From Bacteroidales bacterium (lineage in GTDB: Bacteria; Bacteroidota; Bacteroidia; Bacteroidales; FEN-979): a DNA stretch of 41,285 nt. The notes under the pieces are model-generated. The model saw only the letters and a list, made by a program, of their open reading frames with translations, was not told the origin of the DNA and did not search any database. Position 1 is the first letter of the stretch. Every line of letters begins with the position of its first letter. The translations under genes and the position numbers were made by a program. The DNA is taken from assembly GCA_030681475.1 (NCBI GenBank), contig JAUXWT010000043.1, positions 1 through 41,285 on the forward strand. The letters are read 5' to 3'. This document shows, piece after piece, positions 1 to 6,825 of this stretch.

Positions 1-86
1 ACATGTCATAATGAAACATCAAACTGTTCCCCGATACACACATTAACGATATATGTTAAAACCATGAAGTGTACGCCATCGCCTTG

Positions 87-146
87 GGGTGGTATCATTT
101 TGACCTGTCTACTGGTACCAGTTTAGACCGGGGTCAAAAGTTACCA
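87..146. repeat. Repeated TGGTA...TTTGACC words, possible IS21-type end remnant
   Basis: Three copies of a short word are clustered. TGGTATCATTTTGACC lies at 90-105 and TGGTACCAGTTTAGACC at 113-129. An inverted copy (reverse complement TGGTAACTTTTGACC) lies at 132-146. Multiple terminal words of this kind are typical of IS21-family ends, but no istA or istB reading frame is present, so this is at most an end fragment. It abuts, and may have interrupted, the broken IS4 transposase. The family assignment is from memory of IS21 ends and is weak. Confidence 0.3.
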
Positions 147-539
147 CGTTTGGGCAACATAGTCCACATGATCGGAATAGCAACACCCTGATAAGCTATA
201 CTTATCATCAAGATATTGATACTTCCCATACTTCCAATTGGTACGATCAAAGCACAGACGATATGGTGGTTTTTCGGGCAACAAACTGAATATGATTTTG
301 GCAATTAAATCTGTATCAACAATGAAATTAGCAAAGAACCGCTATATGCGTCGGGTGTTAGATTCGACCTTTGCTTTGCCTTCAAATCCTTGGGCAAGCT
401 TGTTGAAGCATACAGTTTGTACTTTGCATAATGTAATGATGAAAGAAACAAAGAACTTTACCCTGGCTTTATTCCATCCCAAACGGGCTTGGAAGATGTC
501 AACTAATTCACTACTTTTGATCGAGGCCTTGTTTTTCAT
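137..539 (-). pseudogene. IS4-family transposase, N-terminal fragment with nonsense and frameshift lesions
   Basis: Reading the minus strand from an ATG at 539, the protein carries the N-terminal segment typical of Bacteroidota IS4-type transposases (KVQTVCFNKLAQGFEGKAKV, then ESNTRRI). A TAG at 344-342 then interrupts the frame. The same frame resumes with RFFANFIVDTDLIAKIIFSL and the sequence around the first catalytic Asp (CFDRTNWKYG, about 215-245). After that point the homologous sequence continues in another frame (INILMISIAYQGVAIPIMW, then TMLPKRGNF) and stops at TGA near 134-136. The rest of the DDE catalytic domain is absent. At least one nonsense mutation, one frameshift and a large 3' deletion make this a dead remnant. 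Confidence 0.75.
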
Positions 540-559
540 GTTTCTTAGAAATTGGTGAG

Positions 560-857
560 ATAATTATCTAAGATAATGACATTCAAGGCCTTATATACAT
601 TATTGCAAATTACTTCTCACCAAGTTATTAACATTACGTCCTGATATTCAAATAGTTAAAAAATTGTCATGTACTAAGAAACCTGACCTACATTGTTTAC
701 CCAATTTCCGCATTCCATGGAAATTACAAGCAAAATCTTGATCATTCAATTTTCTCCTCCTTCCTATCAACTGTTTACAACACTTTACCTGGATTTGGTC
801 AAGGCAATTATAAACGCAATCATCAGTTACCAGCCATTATAGAACAACGCAACAATT
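560..857. other. Gene-less stretch upstream of the small membrane-protein gene
   Basis: No supported gene is seen. An inverted repeat TTGGTGAG (552-559) / CTCACCAA (616-623) and a small palindrome (TTATC...GATAA, 564-576) lie just upstream of the dead IS4 transposase start and could be remains of that element's terminus. The segment is AT-rich. No Bacteroidota -33/-7 pair could be fixed for the gene at 858. Confidence 0.3.
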
Positions 858-1493
858 ATGAGAACAGCAATTATTTTAGGGCTTGGAATTCTATTTGCTA
901 TTTGTGGAATGGTTTTCAAACTCGACAACAGAAGACTTATTCGATCTGTAACACTTACTCACATTTTGTTCTTGGGATTGACAATATTTGCCATTCTTTT
1001 AGCCACAGTAGACTGGGGATTTAGAGGTGCATACACTGAAAGAATTATTGCATCAATTTGGTTTGCGACTGGTATATCCCTTTTTGGACTTTATCGTAAA
1101 GGAAAAGCAAAACGCATATTGAAAGTCTATTCTGGTCTTTATTTCTGGACAATTCCAATACTGACTATTGCCTGGTTTATTCCTCGACTGCATTTTACAG
1201 CTGTAGTTTTTGGGTTAGGAATCATAATTGATGGAGAATTTAACCGCTACCCAATTGATAATACTTTTCAAGTTCAGACAAGTAGGCAAGGAATGCTATC
1301 AGGCTGCCCATCCTTAAGCGTTGTCGAAAGCAAATTCATATTCTTTGAAAAGGTCACAGACAATTTCGTGGAAATGTCGGAATGCTACGAGAAAATTGAA
1401 CCTTCAAGAATTTCAAATGATAGTATTAGAATAATTTTAACATCTACTAATTCAGAAATCATTGATACTACATTATATTTACCGAGAAAATAA
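858..1493 (+). CDS. Hypothetical multi-pass membrane protein (211 aa)
   Basis: I do not recognise the family. The N-terminal half is hydrophobic, with about five probable membrane segments (roughly residues 2-20, 32-52, 62-80, 90-108 and 110-125). The C-terminal ~85 residues are polar and probably soluble, with a conserved-looking GCPSLSVVESKF stretch. ATG 858 follows an AT-rich stretch without a Shine-Dalgarno, normal for this phylum. The gene is isolated: a dead transposase lies upstream, and a hairpin starts 20 nt after its stop codon, beyond which the truncated IS91 transposase begins. That arrangement, a lone small ORF ending immediately before a hairpin, resembles a mobile gene cassette. 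It is complete at both ends as far as can be judged. Function unknown. Confidence 0.55.
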   Translation: MRTAIILGLGILFAICGMVFKLDNRRLIRSVTLTHILFLGLTIFAILLATVDWGFRGAYTERIIASIWFATGISLFGLYRKGKAKRILKVYSGLYFWTIPILTIAWFIPRLHFTAVVFGLGIIIDGEFNRYPIDNTFQVQTSRQGMLSGCPSLSVVESKFIFFEKVTDNFVEMSECYEKIEPSRISNDSIRIILTSTNSEIIDTTLYLPRK

Positions 1494-1559
1494 ATAACTG
1501 CTGGTAATAAATAGGACTTCGTGTGGCACGTAGTGCCCAGCATGAAGTCCAAGTTGAAC
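1494..1559. repeat. attC-like hairpin directly after the membrane-protein gene
   Basis: ATAAC follows the stop codon (1494-1498). A stem-loop comes next: GGACTTC (1514-1520) pairs with GAAGTCC (1544-1550), and inside it GGCAC (1525-1529) pairs with GTGCC (1533-1537) around a 3-nt loop. GTTGAAC at 1553-1559 fits the R' core consensus of integron attC sites (GTTRRRY). A very similar order (ATAAC, double stem, GTTGAAC) follows the toxin gene at 4405-4459. The 5' R-box is only a partial match and no IntI integrase is present, so attC identity is inference. The site could instead be a piece of an IS91 terminus. Confidence 0.35.
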
Positions 1560-1566
1560 ATTTGAA

Positions 1567-2634
1567 ATACGGACATTGGTAAATATCGAACTGAGTTAAG
1601 CGTTTGAGCCTTTCCTGCGATGACTCTTTTACCAGAGAACCCTCTTTTACTGGAACAGGTTTTTTTTGTTCGGGATTGAAGCTCTTTTTGATCTTACTAC
1701 TCACTATCCCATAATACCGTATTCGCACAAAGCGTCTGGGAAGGATATGAAGGCAAAAACGATGTAAAAACGCGACACCGCTCAGGTGGGTCAGTTTTCA
1801 CTTGCCCTGGTCGGCATAATCTTTCATGTAAAAGGTTACACCGTCCTTGTCAATGTGCTGTATCGGCTGATTGCTGATGGCAACCCGGTGCGTGTATTGC
1901 CCAAGGTACTTCACGATATGTTCAGGACTCCCAAAGGGCGGCTCACAATCAACCACCCAAGGTTTGTGCCACAACTGATCCAATAACGACTGGTATTCGC
2001 TCAATTGCCCGAGTTCCGACAGATGTCGTTTCAACTTACCTAAAAGTTTACCACGAAACACCGTACTGAGCATTCTCACCGGATAAAGGAATTTGTCTTG
2101 TTTAGTGATTCGTTTCAGTTCACCCCTGAGTGTGAGCCCTGCCGCCGGAACCAGGCAATGTATATGCGGATGCAGGCTCAGTTTCTGACCCCAGGTATGC
2201 AATACACAGATTGCTCCGCTTTCAACACCGTAGTGGCTGTAACCAAAGCCCTGCAGCGTTTGCCACACGCATTGAAACATGGCATTATAAAACCATGCGC
2301 TGTCTGTCATACAGAGTGCATTCAAATCATGCGGAACCGTAAACACTACATGAAAATACTTTACCCCTAAGGCCCCTTTCATCCGGTCCTCTGCCCAGAA
2401 CGCCTGCTTTGCTGCCTGGCATTTCGGACAGTGCCGGTTTCGGCAACTGTTGTAGCTGGTGCGTTCGCCACCACAACGATCGCAACGCTCTATGTGCCCG
2501 CCCAGTGCCAGAGTGCGGCATTTCTGCAACGCATCAAGCGTTCGAATGATAAAACTGTTGGGTTGGTATTGTTCAATATACTGTTTTGAGAAACGACCGA
2601 TGATTTGGGCTAATCCGTTTCCCGGATCTCGCAT
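1567..2634 (-). pseudogene. IS91-family HUH transposase, split by an in-frame TGA and 3'-truncated
   Basis: IS91-type transposases are rolling-circle HUH enzymes that nick single-stranded DNA with tyrosines. Visible features in order are a Cys-rich zinc-binding N-terminus (CDRCGGERTSYNSCRNRHCP), KYFHVVFTVP, the HUH motif in LHPHIHCLVPAAG, and the YLGQYTHRVAISN block containing the nicking Tyr. A TGA at 1800-1798 ends the first reading frame after 278 codons. The very next codons in the same frame continue the family sequence (KLTHLSG, then FCLHILPRRFVRIRYYGIVS) down to QCPY near 1567, where homology ends abruptly at the cassette-like hairpin. One nonsense mutation plus loss of the C-terminal tail indicate an inactive gene. 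The start ATG at 2634 overlaps the recombinase stop (TAATG), implying translational coupling in the ancestral element. Confidence 0.85.
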
Positions 2635-3530
2635 TATTTCACCGGATACAATGTGTCAAGCGGACTATGCGGCAAAACAGAGGGCGGATTCGCCACATGA
2701 AGGTAAATCATCGTGGTATCGATGTTGGCATGACCAAGTAACGCCTTGATGGTTAAGATATTTACCCCGTCTTCCAGTAAATGAGTTGCGTAACTGTGCC
2801 GCAAAGAGTGCAAAGAAACATCTTTGGTAATTCCTGTTTTCTTTAACGCCTGCCGCATCACCCAGCTTAATCCTTTTACGCTGTAGCGCCCATCAGCCTC
2901 TTTGCCATTGAAAATCCATGTGTAAGGATGCTCAACTAAAAAATATTTACGAAGGCCTTTGGCCATTTACTCCGACAAGGGAACCATCCGGTCTTTCTTG
3001 TATTTGCTCTGTCGGATGTGTATCGTCTTACGTTCAAAGTCAACATCTGAGATTTTCAGTTTGATGGCCTCCTGCGACCGCAGACCGGCAGAGTAAATGA
3101 GTGTCAGTAATATGCGATGCTTGAACAGGGCCGGGGCCTTAAATAACTCCTTTAATTCGCTCCGGTTTAGGATCACCGGTAGTTTTATTTCCTCTTTCAG
3201 TGACGGAAGTATAAGCGCTCGCTTATTTTGTCCAATCAGCCGGAAATAATAGCGTAAACCATAAATCGCATGCTTAAAAGTACTTCGTGAAGGCCTTTGG
3301 GGGTTTGAAGCCAGTGCGACTAAGTATTCGTTGATCTCTTCTTCTGAAATATCTTCCGGCAGACGACCAAAATGTAAACTGATCAACGCAATACGCCGAA
3401 TATAATTTTCTAACGTACTTTTGCTCTGCCCACGCAACACGACCTGTTGCTGAAGCATTTTGTAAATGTTTTCAAAGCCATCAACCGTTTGGGTGGCTTT
3501 CACGACAATCGTCGGTTCATTTCTTTTCAT
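2634..3530 (-). pseudogene. Tyrosine recombinase (XerC/D-like integrase) with one in-frame TAA
   Basis: The full frame from ATG 3530 to the stop at 2636-2634 would give 298 aa, a normal length for a single-unit XerC/D-like recombinase. It is cut by one TAA at 2969-2967 after residue 187 (PLSE*MAKGL). The N-terminal SAM-like domain (LENYIRRIALISLHFGRLPE) precedes the break, as does the first catalytic Arg (GLRSQEAIKL). The HxxR box (SLHSLRHSYATHLLEDG) and the C-terminal His/Tyr (LLGHANIDTTMIYLHV) come after it. All catalytic residues are therefore still encoded, but on two pieces, and restoring one sense codon (for example Tyr) would repair the gene. It is coupled by TAATG to the IS91-type transposase. 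No IntI-specific insert is obvious, so it is not called an integron integrase. Confidence 0.85.
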
Positions 3531-3560
3531 GGTACTGAGTTTTAAGGTTAATAACTTATT

Positions 3561-3630
3561 TAGGGAGCTCCCACTCCCTACTCAGTACTATTTTACTAAA
3601 TTTGTGGGAAGCTATCCCACGGAAGTGGGA
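3561..3630. repeat. Cluster of short hairpins upstream of the recombinase
   Basis: TAGGGAG (3561-3567) pairs with CTCCCTA (3574-3580). GTGGGA (3604-3609) and a second GTGGGA (3625-3630) both can pair with TCCCAC (3615-3620), giving two mutually exclusive stems. The site sits where the 5' terminus of the IS91-type element is expected, and such termini carry secondary structure. Alternatively it regulates the recombinase gene. Confidence 0.4.
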
Positions 3631-3649
3631 TTTAGTTCAACAATGTATA

Positions 3650-3745
3650 AAAATAATAGCCGGTTCAGCAGTAAATTCAAGAGTTGTAGCCCGCTTCAAC
3701 TTTTGTGTATTTTGACAGGAAAGTGCAACGCAGTCGGCTACTATT
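3650..3745. repeat. Imperfect long inverted repeat before the toxin-antitoxin module
   Basis: AATAATAGCCG near 3650-3662 is repeated inverted as CGGCTACTATT near 3735-3745. Inside it, GTAGCC (3686-3691) pairs with GGCTAC (3736-3741), and AACTTT (3698-3703) roughly pairs with AAAGTG (3720-3725). It is a candidate left boundary of the toxin-antitoxin cassette, matching the hairpins on its right side. Only the sequence symmetry is seen; the role is inferred. Confidence 0.35.
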
Positions 3746-3777
3746 CTTATACTAAACGGTGTCAGGGTAAAAAAAAA

Positions 3778-3808
3778 TTGGAGTATTCCCAAATAGTATA
3801 TACCTTTG
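3778..3808 (+). promoter_or_regulatory. Bacteroidota-type promoter of the toxin-antitoxin operon
   Basis: TTG at 3778-3780 is followed after 20 nt by TACCTTTG at 3801-3808, matching the -33 TTG / -7 TAnnTTTG consensus of this phylum. The antitoxin ATG lies 22 nt downstream at 3831. Confidence 0.7.
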
Positions 3809-3830
3809 TAGTGCGAAAAAAAGAAATCCC

Positions 3831-4061
3831 ATGAAAACATTATCATTAAAGCTAGACGATTCGGTCTTTACTGATACCGAGCAGGTTATCAGCCATATAA
3901 AAAAATCGAGAAACAGGTATATCAATGAAGCTCTCGATTATTATAACAAGGTTCAGAAAAGAAAGTTCTTGGCTTCCAAACTTGAAAAGGAATCAAAACT
4001 TGTCAAAGAAGATTCAATGAAGGTTCTTCACGAATTTGAGATGATCGAATATGAAGGCTAA
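3831..4061 (+). CDS. Antitoxin of a MazEF/PemIK-like module (76 aa)
   Basis: This is a small charged protein. Its N-terminal half (SLKLDDSVFTDTEQVISHIK, then KSRNRYINEALDYYNKVQKR) has the strand-helix-helix pattern of ribbon-helix-helix antitoxins. The C-terminal tail is acidic and lysine-rich and would be the toxin-binding segment. It would bind and neutralise the downstream endoribonuclease and probably repress its own promoter at 3778-3808. Its frame overlaps the toxin gene by 11 nt (antitoxin stop TAA 4059-4061, toxin ATG 4051), the usual order and coupling for such operons. The antitoxin call rests mainly on context and fold pattern, not on a strong family signature. Confidence 0.7.
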   Translation: MKTLSLKLDDSVFTDTEQVISHIKKSRNRYINEALDYYNKVQKRKFLASKLEKESKLVKEDSMKVLHEFEMIEYEG

Positions 4062-4395
4062 GCAATTTGAAATCTGGATAGCCGACCTTAATCCTACTAT
4101 CGGGACAGAACCAGGGAAAGTCAGACCTGTTACAATCATTCAAACTGATCTTTTAAACAAACACCACCCTTCTTCTATTATTTGCCCAATAACCACCAAT
4201 GTTCAAAAAGAAAGTGAAATTTTAAGGATTCATTTAAAAAAGGGATGTTGTGGGCTCGATGAGTCATGTGATATCATGATTGATCAGGTTCGCGCGATTG
4301 ATAATAAACGGTTGGTAAGAAAAATCGGAATTATACCAGCAGATATAGTCAAGCAGATAAAAAGCAATCTGAAAATAATGTTTGATCTTGAATAA
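4051..4395 (+). CDS. MazF/PemK-like mRNA interferase toxin (114 aa)
   Basis: MazF/PemK toxins are ribosome-independent endoribonucleases with an SH3-like barrel. The opening (QFEIWIADLNPTIGTEPGKV followed by RPVTIIQTDLLN) has the family GxEpGKvRP signature. ICPITTNV and the later CDIMIDQVRAID block supply the conserved Thr and the DQVR segment typical of the family. Length is normal (about 110 aa). ATG 4051 lies inside the antitoxin gene. The operon sits between the dead IS91 elements with hairpin structures on both sides, so it was probably acquired as a mobile cassette and may persist through addiction. Confidence 0.88.
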   Translation: MKAKQFEIWIADLNPTIGTEPGKVRPVTIIQTDLLNKHHPSSIICPITTNVQKESEILRIHLKKGCCGLDESCDIMIDQVRAIDNKRLVRKIGIIPADIVKQIKSNLKIMFDLE

Positions 4396-4404
4396 ACCAC
4401 GCCA

Positions 4405-4502
4405 CATAACAAAAAGGGCTTAATGCAGTTTTTCACTGCATAAAAGTCCGCCGTTGAACTAACCTCAAACGCTTGCTAATAGTGAATTTCAAGCCACGGC
4501 GG
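4405..4502. repeat. attC-like double hairpin after the toxin gene
   Basis: Ten nt after the toxin stop lies CATAAC (4405-4410). A stem follows: GGGCTT (4416-4421) with AAGTCC (4444-4449, one G-T pair), plus a perfect inner stem ATGCAGT (4423-4429) / ACTGCAT (4435-4441). GTTGAAC is at 4453-4459. A second, wider stem pairs CCGCCG (4448-4453) with CGGCGG (4497-4502). The order ATAAC, hairpin, GTTGAAC repeats the structure at 1494-1559. A plain transcription terminator is less likely because no T-run follows the inner stem on the plus strand. Confidence 0.38.
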
Positions 4503-4738
4503 GATTCAATTATTTGTCAGTGGTTGAAAGATGAGAAAATAATGAGAATCTGACTGAGTCTGCATCAACTTTAGGATAAAAGGCAGATTATATAAACGGT
4601 TGCGAAAGCATTTTAGAAATCCAATTGATAGCATTGCGATAATTATTAACATTTCAGACAAAAAGGTATCTGGCCCCTGTTTGCAGGAGTCTTTTGCGCT
4701 GCTGGTATCATAATTAAAACCCATTTCTTTTTATCAAA
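4503..4738. other. Gene-less stretch downstream of the toxin
   Basis: No gene is supported. A 72-codon minus-strand frame (4724-4506) has no recognisable family, and its composition does not argue for coding. The 3' end of the second IS91 remnant may extend slightly into this DNA from 4739. Confidence 0.3.
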
Positions 4739-5668
4739 TTAAAAATTGAGGCAGGAAGGTCCCCGTTCCGGGGGGAACTTTTCAATGAGTACCATTTTTC
4801 CCTCGCCGCAAAACTGACAACGGTCGGGATCAAAACCCAGTCGGTTGAATGCTATGGATTTCCAGTCTGTTGCTTGTTTCTGAGGAGCTGCAGCCCCCAG
4901 GCTCAACCTGGCATCTTCCAGACATTGTGTTTTACGCCGAGTGGATAATATGCCATAGTGCCGGATACGGACAAACCCGGACGGGAGAATATGGAGGCAG
5001 GACCGCTCCAAAAAATCAGTTGCGTTGAGCGACATTACTTTTTGCTGGCTGCCATCCCGATAGTCTATATAGCGGCAAACAATGGCACCATTGTCGATCG
5101 ACACAAGCCTGTGATTTGAGATGGCAACTTTATGGGTGTACCGTGCCAGATATTCAATAACGTTTTTTGCTTTTTCAAAGGGTTCCCTGGCATCAACCAC
5201 CCAGGAATTACGAAACAAATCCTTGAAAAGGGTTTTATCCACCGAAATATTCTCCTGTTTTATCCACTGGCGGAGTTTTTCAACATACTTTACCCTAAAC
5301 ACACTGCTCAGGGCCTCTCCTGGATAAAGGTATCTACCCTGCTGTTTGGTATGTCTCCATTTTCCCTGAACGTTCAGGCCACCTGCAGGAACGATGCAAT
5401 GAAGGTGCGGATGTAGTCCTAATGTTTGTCCCCAGGTATGCAATACGGCTGTCATAACGGCGGCTGCCCCCAGGCGACGATGACCATAGCCAAAGGTTTC
5501 CAGGGTCTCCCATGCTGATGAAAACAGCATATTATACATTGCTGAAGGGTGCTGTAAACACAATGGATTGAGTTTATCAGGCAAAGTAAACACCACATGA
5601 AAATACCGTACAGGAAGAAGATCCTCTTCCCGGTTGATAATCCATCTCTCCCGGTCAACTGACTGGCA
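4739..5668 (-). pseudogene. Second IS91-family transposase, lacking its N-terminal zinc-finger region
   Basis: Family sequence begins at a CQSVDRERW segment (codon near 5668), which aligns with the last Cys region of the zinc finger in the copy at 2634. About the first 75 residues, including the start codon, are missing. The remaining ~309 codons are open and contain VRYFHVVFTLPDKLNPLC, the HUH motif (LHPHLHCIVPAGG), the Tyr block (YLARYTHKVAISNH), the SCLHILPSGFVRIRHYGILS block and a C-terminal CQFCGEGKM zinc motif. Upstream DNA (5669-5755) happens to be open in frame but encodes no family sequence. Sequence differs clearly from the 1567-2634 copy, so this is a separate insertion, not a duplication. 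It is a 5'-truncated gene and is not expected to function. Confidence 0.82.
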
Positions 5669-5797
5669 CCATACCGATAATGGAAAAAAAAACAATAGAC
5701 TTTCTTGCCAAATATTTGAATGAAATAGATGGTCAGGAATTTTAGATAAATGCAAGGCTGAATTTCCATACGAATCAAGTAATTAAAAACACCACAA

Positions 5798-6106
5798 ATG
5801 AAGCCAACCACCGAAAACCTTACCAAAATTGGTCTTGCCAGCATGATGTTGATTTGTCTCTGCCAGCTACCTTATGGTTCCTATCAACTCTTCAGGTTCT
5901 TATTCGTAGTTGGGTTTGCCATCCTTGCATACTACGAATATGAAAAAAAAAACATCCCGATGGTCATTGTATATATGGGATTAGCAGTATTGTTCCAACC
6001 ATTAGCAAAAATTCCATTGGGAAGGCAGCTATGGATGGTTGTTGATGTGACAGTGGCGGTAGGTTTGGTTTTGAGTGTATTTATAAAGAAAATAAAATCT
6101 GATTGA
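5798..6106 (+). CDS. Small membrane protein, DUF6804-like (102 aa)
   Basis: Three or four closely packed membrane segments span residues 10-97. The sequence features MPYG-like LCQLPYGSYQLFRF, a short loop YYEYEKKN, then YMGLAVLFQPLAKIPLGRQL and a last helix (DVTVAVGLVLSVFI). This pattern recalls the DUF6804 family of small Bacteroidota membrane proteins, whose function is unknown; the assignment is from memory. ATG 5798 is preceded by an A-rich leader. The gene is alone between the truncated IS91 transposase and a decayed gene fragment, so it may also have arrived as a cassette. Confidence 0.6.
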   Translation: MKPTTENLTKIGLASMMLICLCQLPYGSYQLFRFLFVVGFAILAYYEYEKKNIPMVIVYMGLAVLFQPLAKIPLGRQLWMVVDVTVAVGLVLSVFIKKIKSD

Positions 6107-6154
6107 TTTTCAGACACTGGGGACAAAATAATTTTGGTTCCAGAAGATCAGGTA

Positions 6155-6445
6155 TTAACATATGTTTAAATGATAAACATCACTCTTGTTCCTCTTGATA
6201 TTTTGAGCAAAGAACCCACCAGCCTGAGGAATATCTTCCAGCAAATCAAAGAACTCACAGGATTTTGGCAGGGGTGCAAAAAATAATGTGAATCTGTAGG
6301 TGTTCCCTTCTGGCACAGATGTCCATACAGGAGCAATGGATATGTTTTCAGCATGGTGAATATCGCTGCGGTTACCTGAGGATTTGTCAATCAAAAAGGT
6401 GGAGTTCCCAATCTACTGCTCCACAAAACTTTCAACCCTGCTGGG
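6155..6445 (-). pseudogene. C-terminal fragment of a small Bacteroidota surface or regulatory protein, with in-frame TAG
   Basis: On the minus strand the frame ending at 6155 encodes STFLIDKSSGNRSDIHHAEN, then VPEGNTYRFTLFFAPLPKSC and EFFDLLEDIPQAGGFFAQNI. This resembles the C-terminal segment seen in many uncharacterised Bacteroidota proteins (pattern: FxVdKxTG...ltFTLxFpPlPk...FDliE...GGF..). A TAG at 6415-6413 interrupts the frame, and a plausible N-terminus (VESFVEQ just before the stop) continues upstream for some 30 codons. No intact start is identifiable. It is read as a decayed gene; the family resemblance is from memory and moderate. Confidence 0.38.
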
Positions 6446-6745
6446 TCTTTCGAGAAAGCCCAAAGAAACTACCACCGCTGCGGCTGATCCCAATAGTTTG
6501 AACGCCATGCTGTTCTACCTGAATAAAAGGAAATGCCTGTTGTTCATTCATAAGCAGACCATATACTTAACATTTTTAAATATTTTAGAAAATTACTGTG
6601 GGGATTGCCTTTGGCTACCAACGTTCTTTTAACGGGAGCTCTATCGGGCTCTAATCCTTCAAATGGACTCATCATGAAACCACAGCAAAGACAAAGGGTA
6701 TTGATGAATCGGATGATGTTGATCAATGAGTTGGAAAAATAAATC
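6446..6745. other. Gene-less stretch before the radical SAM array terminator
   Basis: Only short frames without recognisable families occur (for example a 60-codon minus-strand frame 6726-6544). The segment probably holds further remains of the decayed gene to its left. No promoter or RNA gene was recognised. Confidence 0.3.
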
Positions 6746-6801
6746 GAGGGTGTCTCAAAAGTCCTTTGCGGTTATAATTTTTCACCTTTTGAGACAACCT
6801 C
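6746..6801. terminator. Hairpin terminator downstream of the radical SAM array
   Basis: GAGGGTGTCTCAAAA (6746-6760) pairs with TTTTGAGACAACCTC (6787-6801) with a single mismatch and a 26-nt loop. It lies 25 nt past the stop of the last radical SAM gene (minus strand). The stem resembles the perfect hairpin at 25103-25138 (shared AGGTTGTCT core), suggesting a common terminator family. No long T-run follows on either strand, so efficiency is uncertain. Confidence 0.5.
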
Positions 6802-6825
6802 GTGCAGGGGGTGAGGTAATTTAAG

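Larger units (their letters stand above)
1567..3630 (-). mobile_element. IS91-type element remnant carrying a tyrosine recombinase
   Basis: A tyrosine recombinase gene and an IS91-type (HUH, Y2) transposase lie head to tail on the minus strand and overlap by one base in TAATG. Hairpin-rich DNA at 3561-3630 lies upstream of the recombinase and could be the 5' (ter) end. At the 3' end the transposase homology breaks off near 1567 without an obvious origin end. Each gene has one in-frame stop codon, so the element looks dead. Accessory integrase genes in IS91-type elements are known, as far as I recall. Confidence 0.6.

Noticed and set aside
1798-2969. Stop-codon recoding (read-through of TGA and TAA in the IS91 and recombinase genes)
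   Set aside because: Different stop codons, no recoding element seen, and neighbouring elements also carry nonsense and frameshift lesions, so decay is simpler.
4423-4441. Rho-independent terminator after the toxin gene
   Set aside because: The stem is followed by AAAAGTCC with no T-run on the plus strand; it fits better as the inner stem of the cassette-like hairpin.
4506-4724. 72-codon minus-strand frame between the toxin and the second IS91 remnant
   Set aside because: No recognisable family, no promoter, and the composition does not support coding.
6544-6726. 60-codon minus-strand frame before the radical SAM array
   Set aside because: Short, no family features and overlapping decayed DNA.
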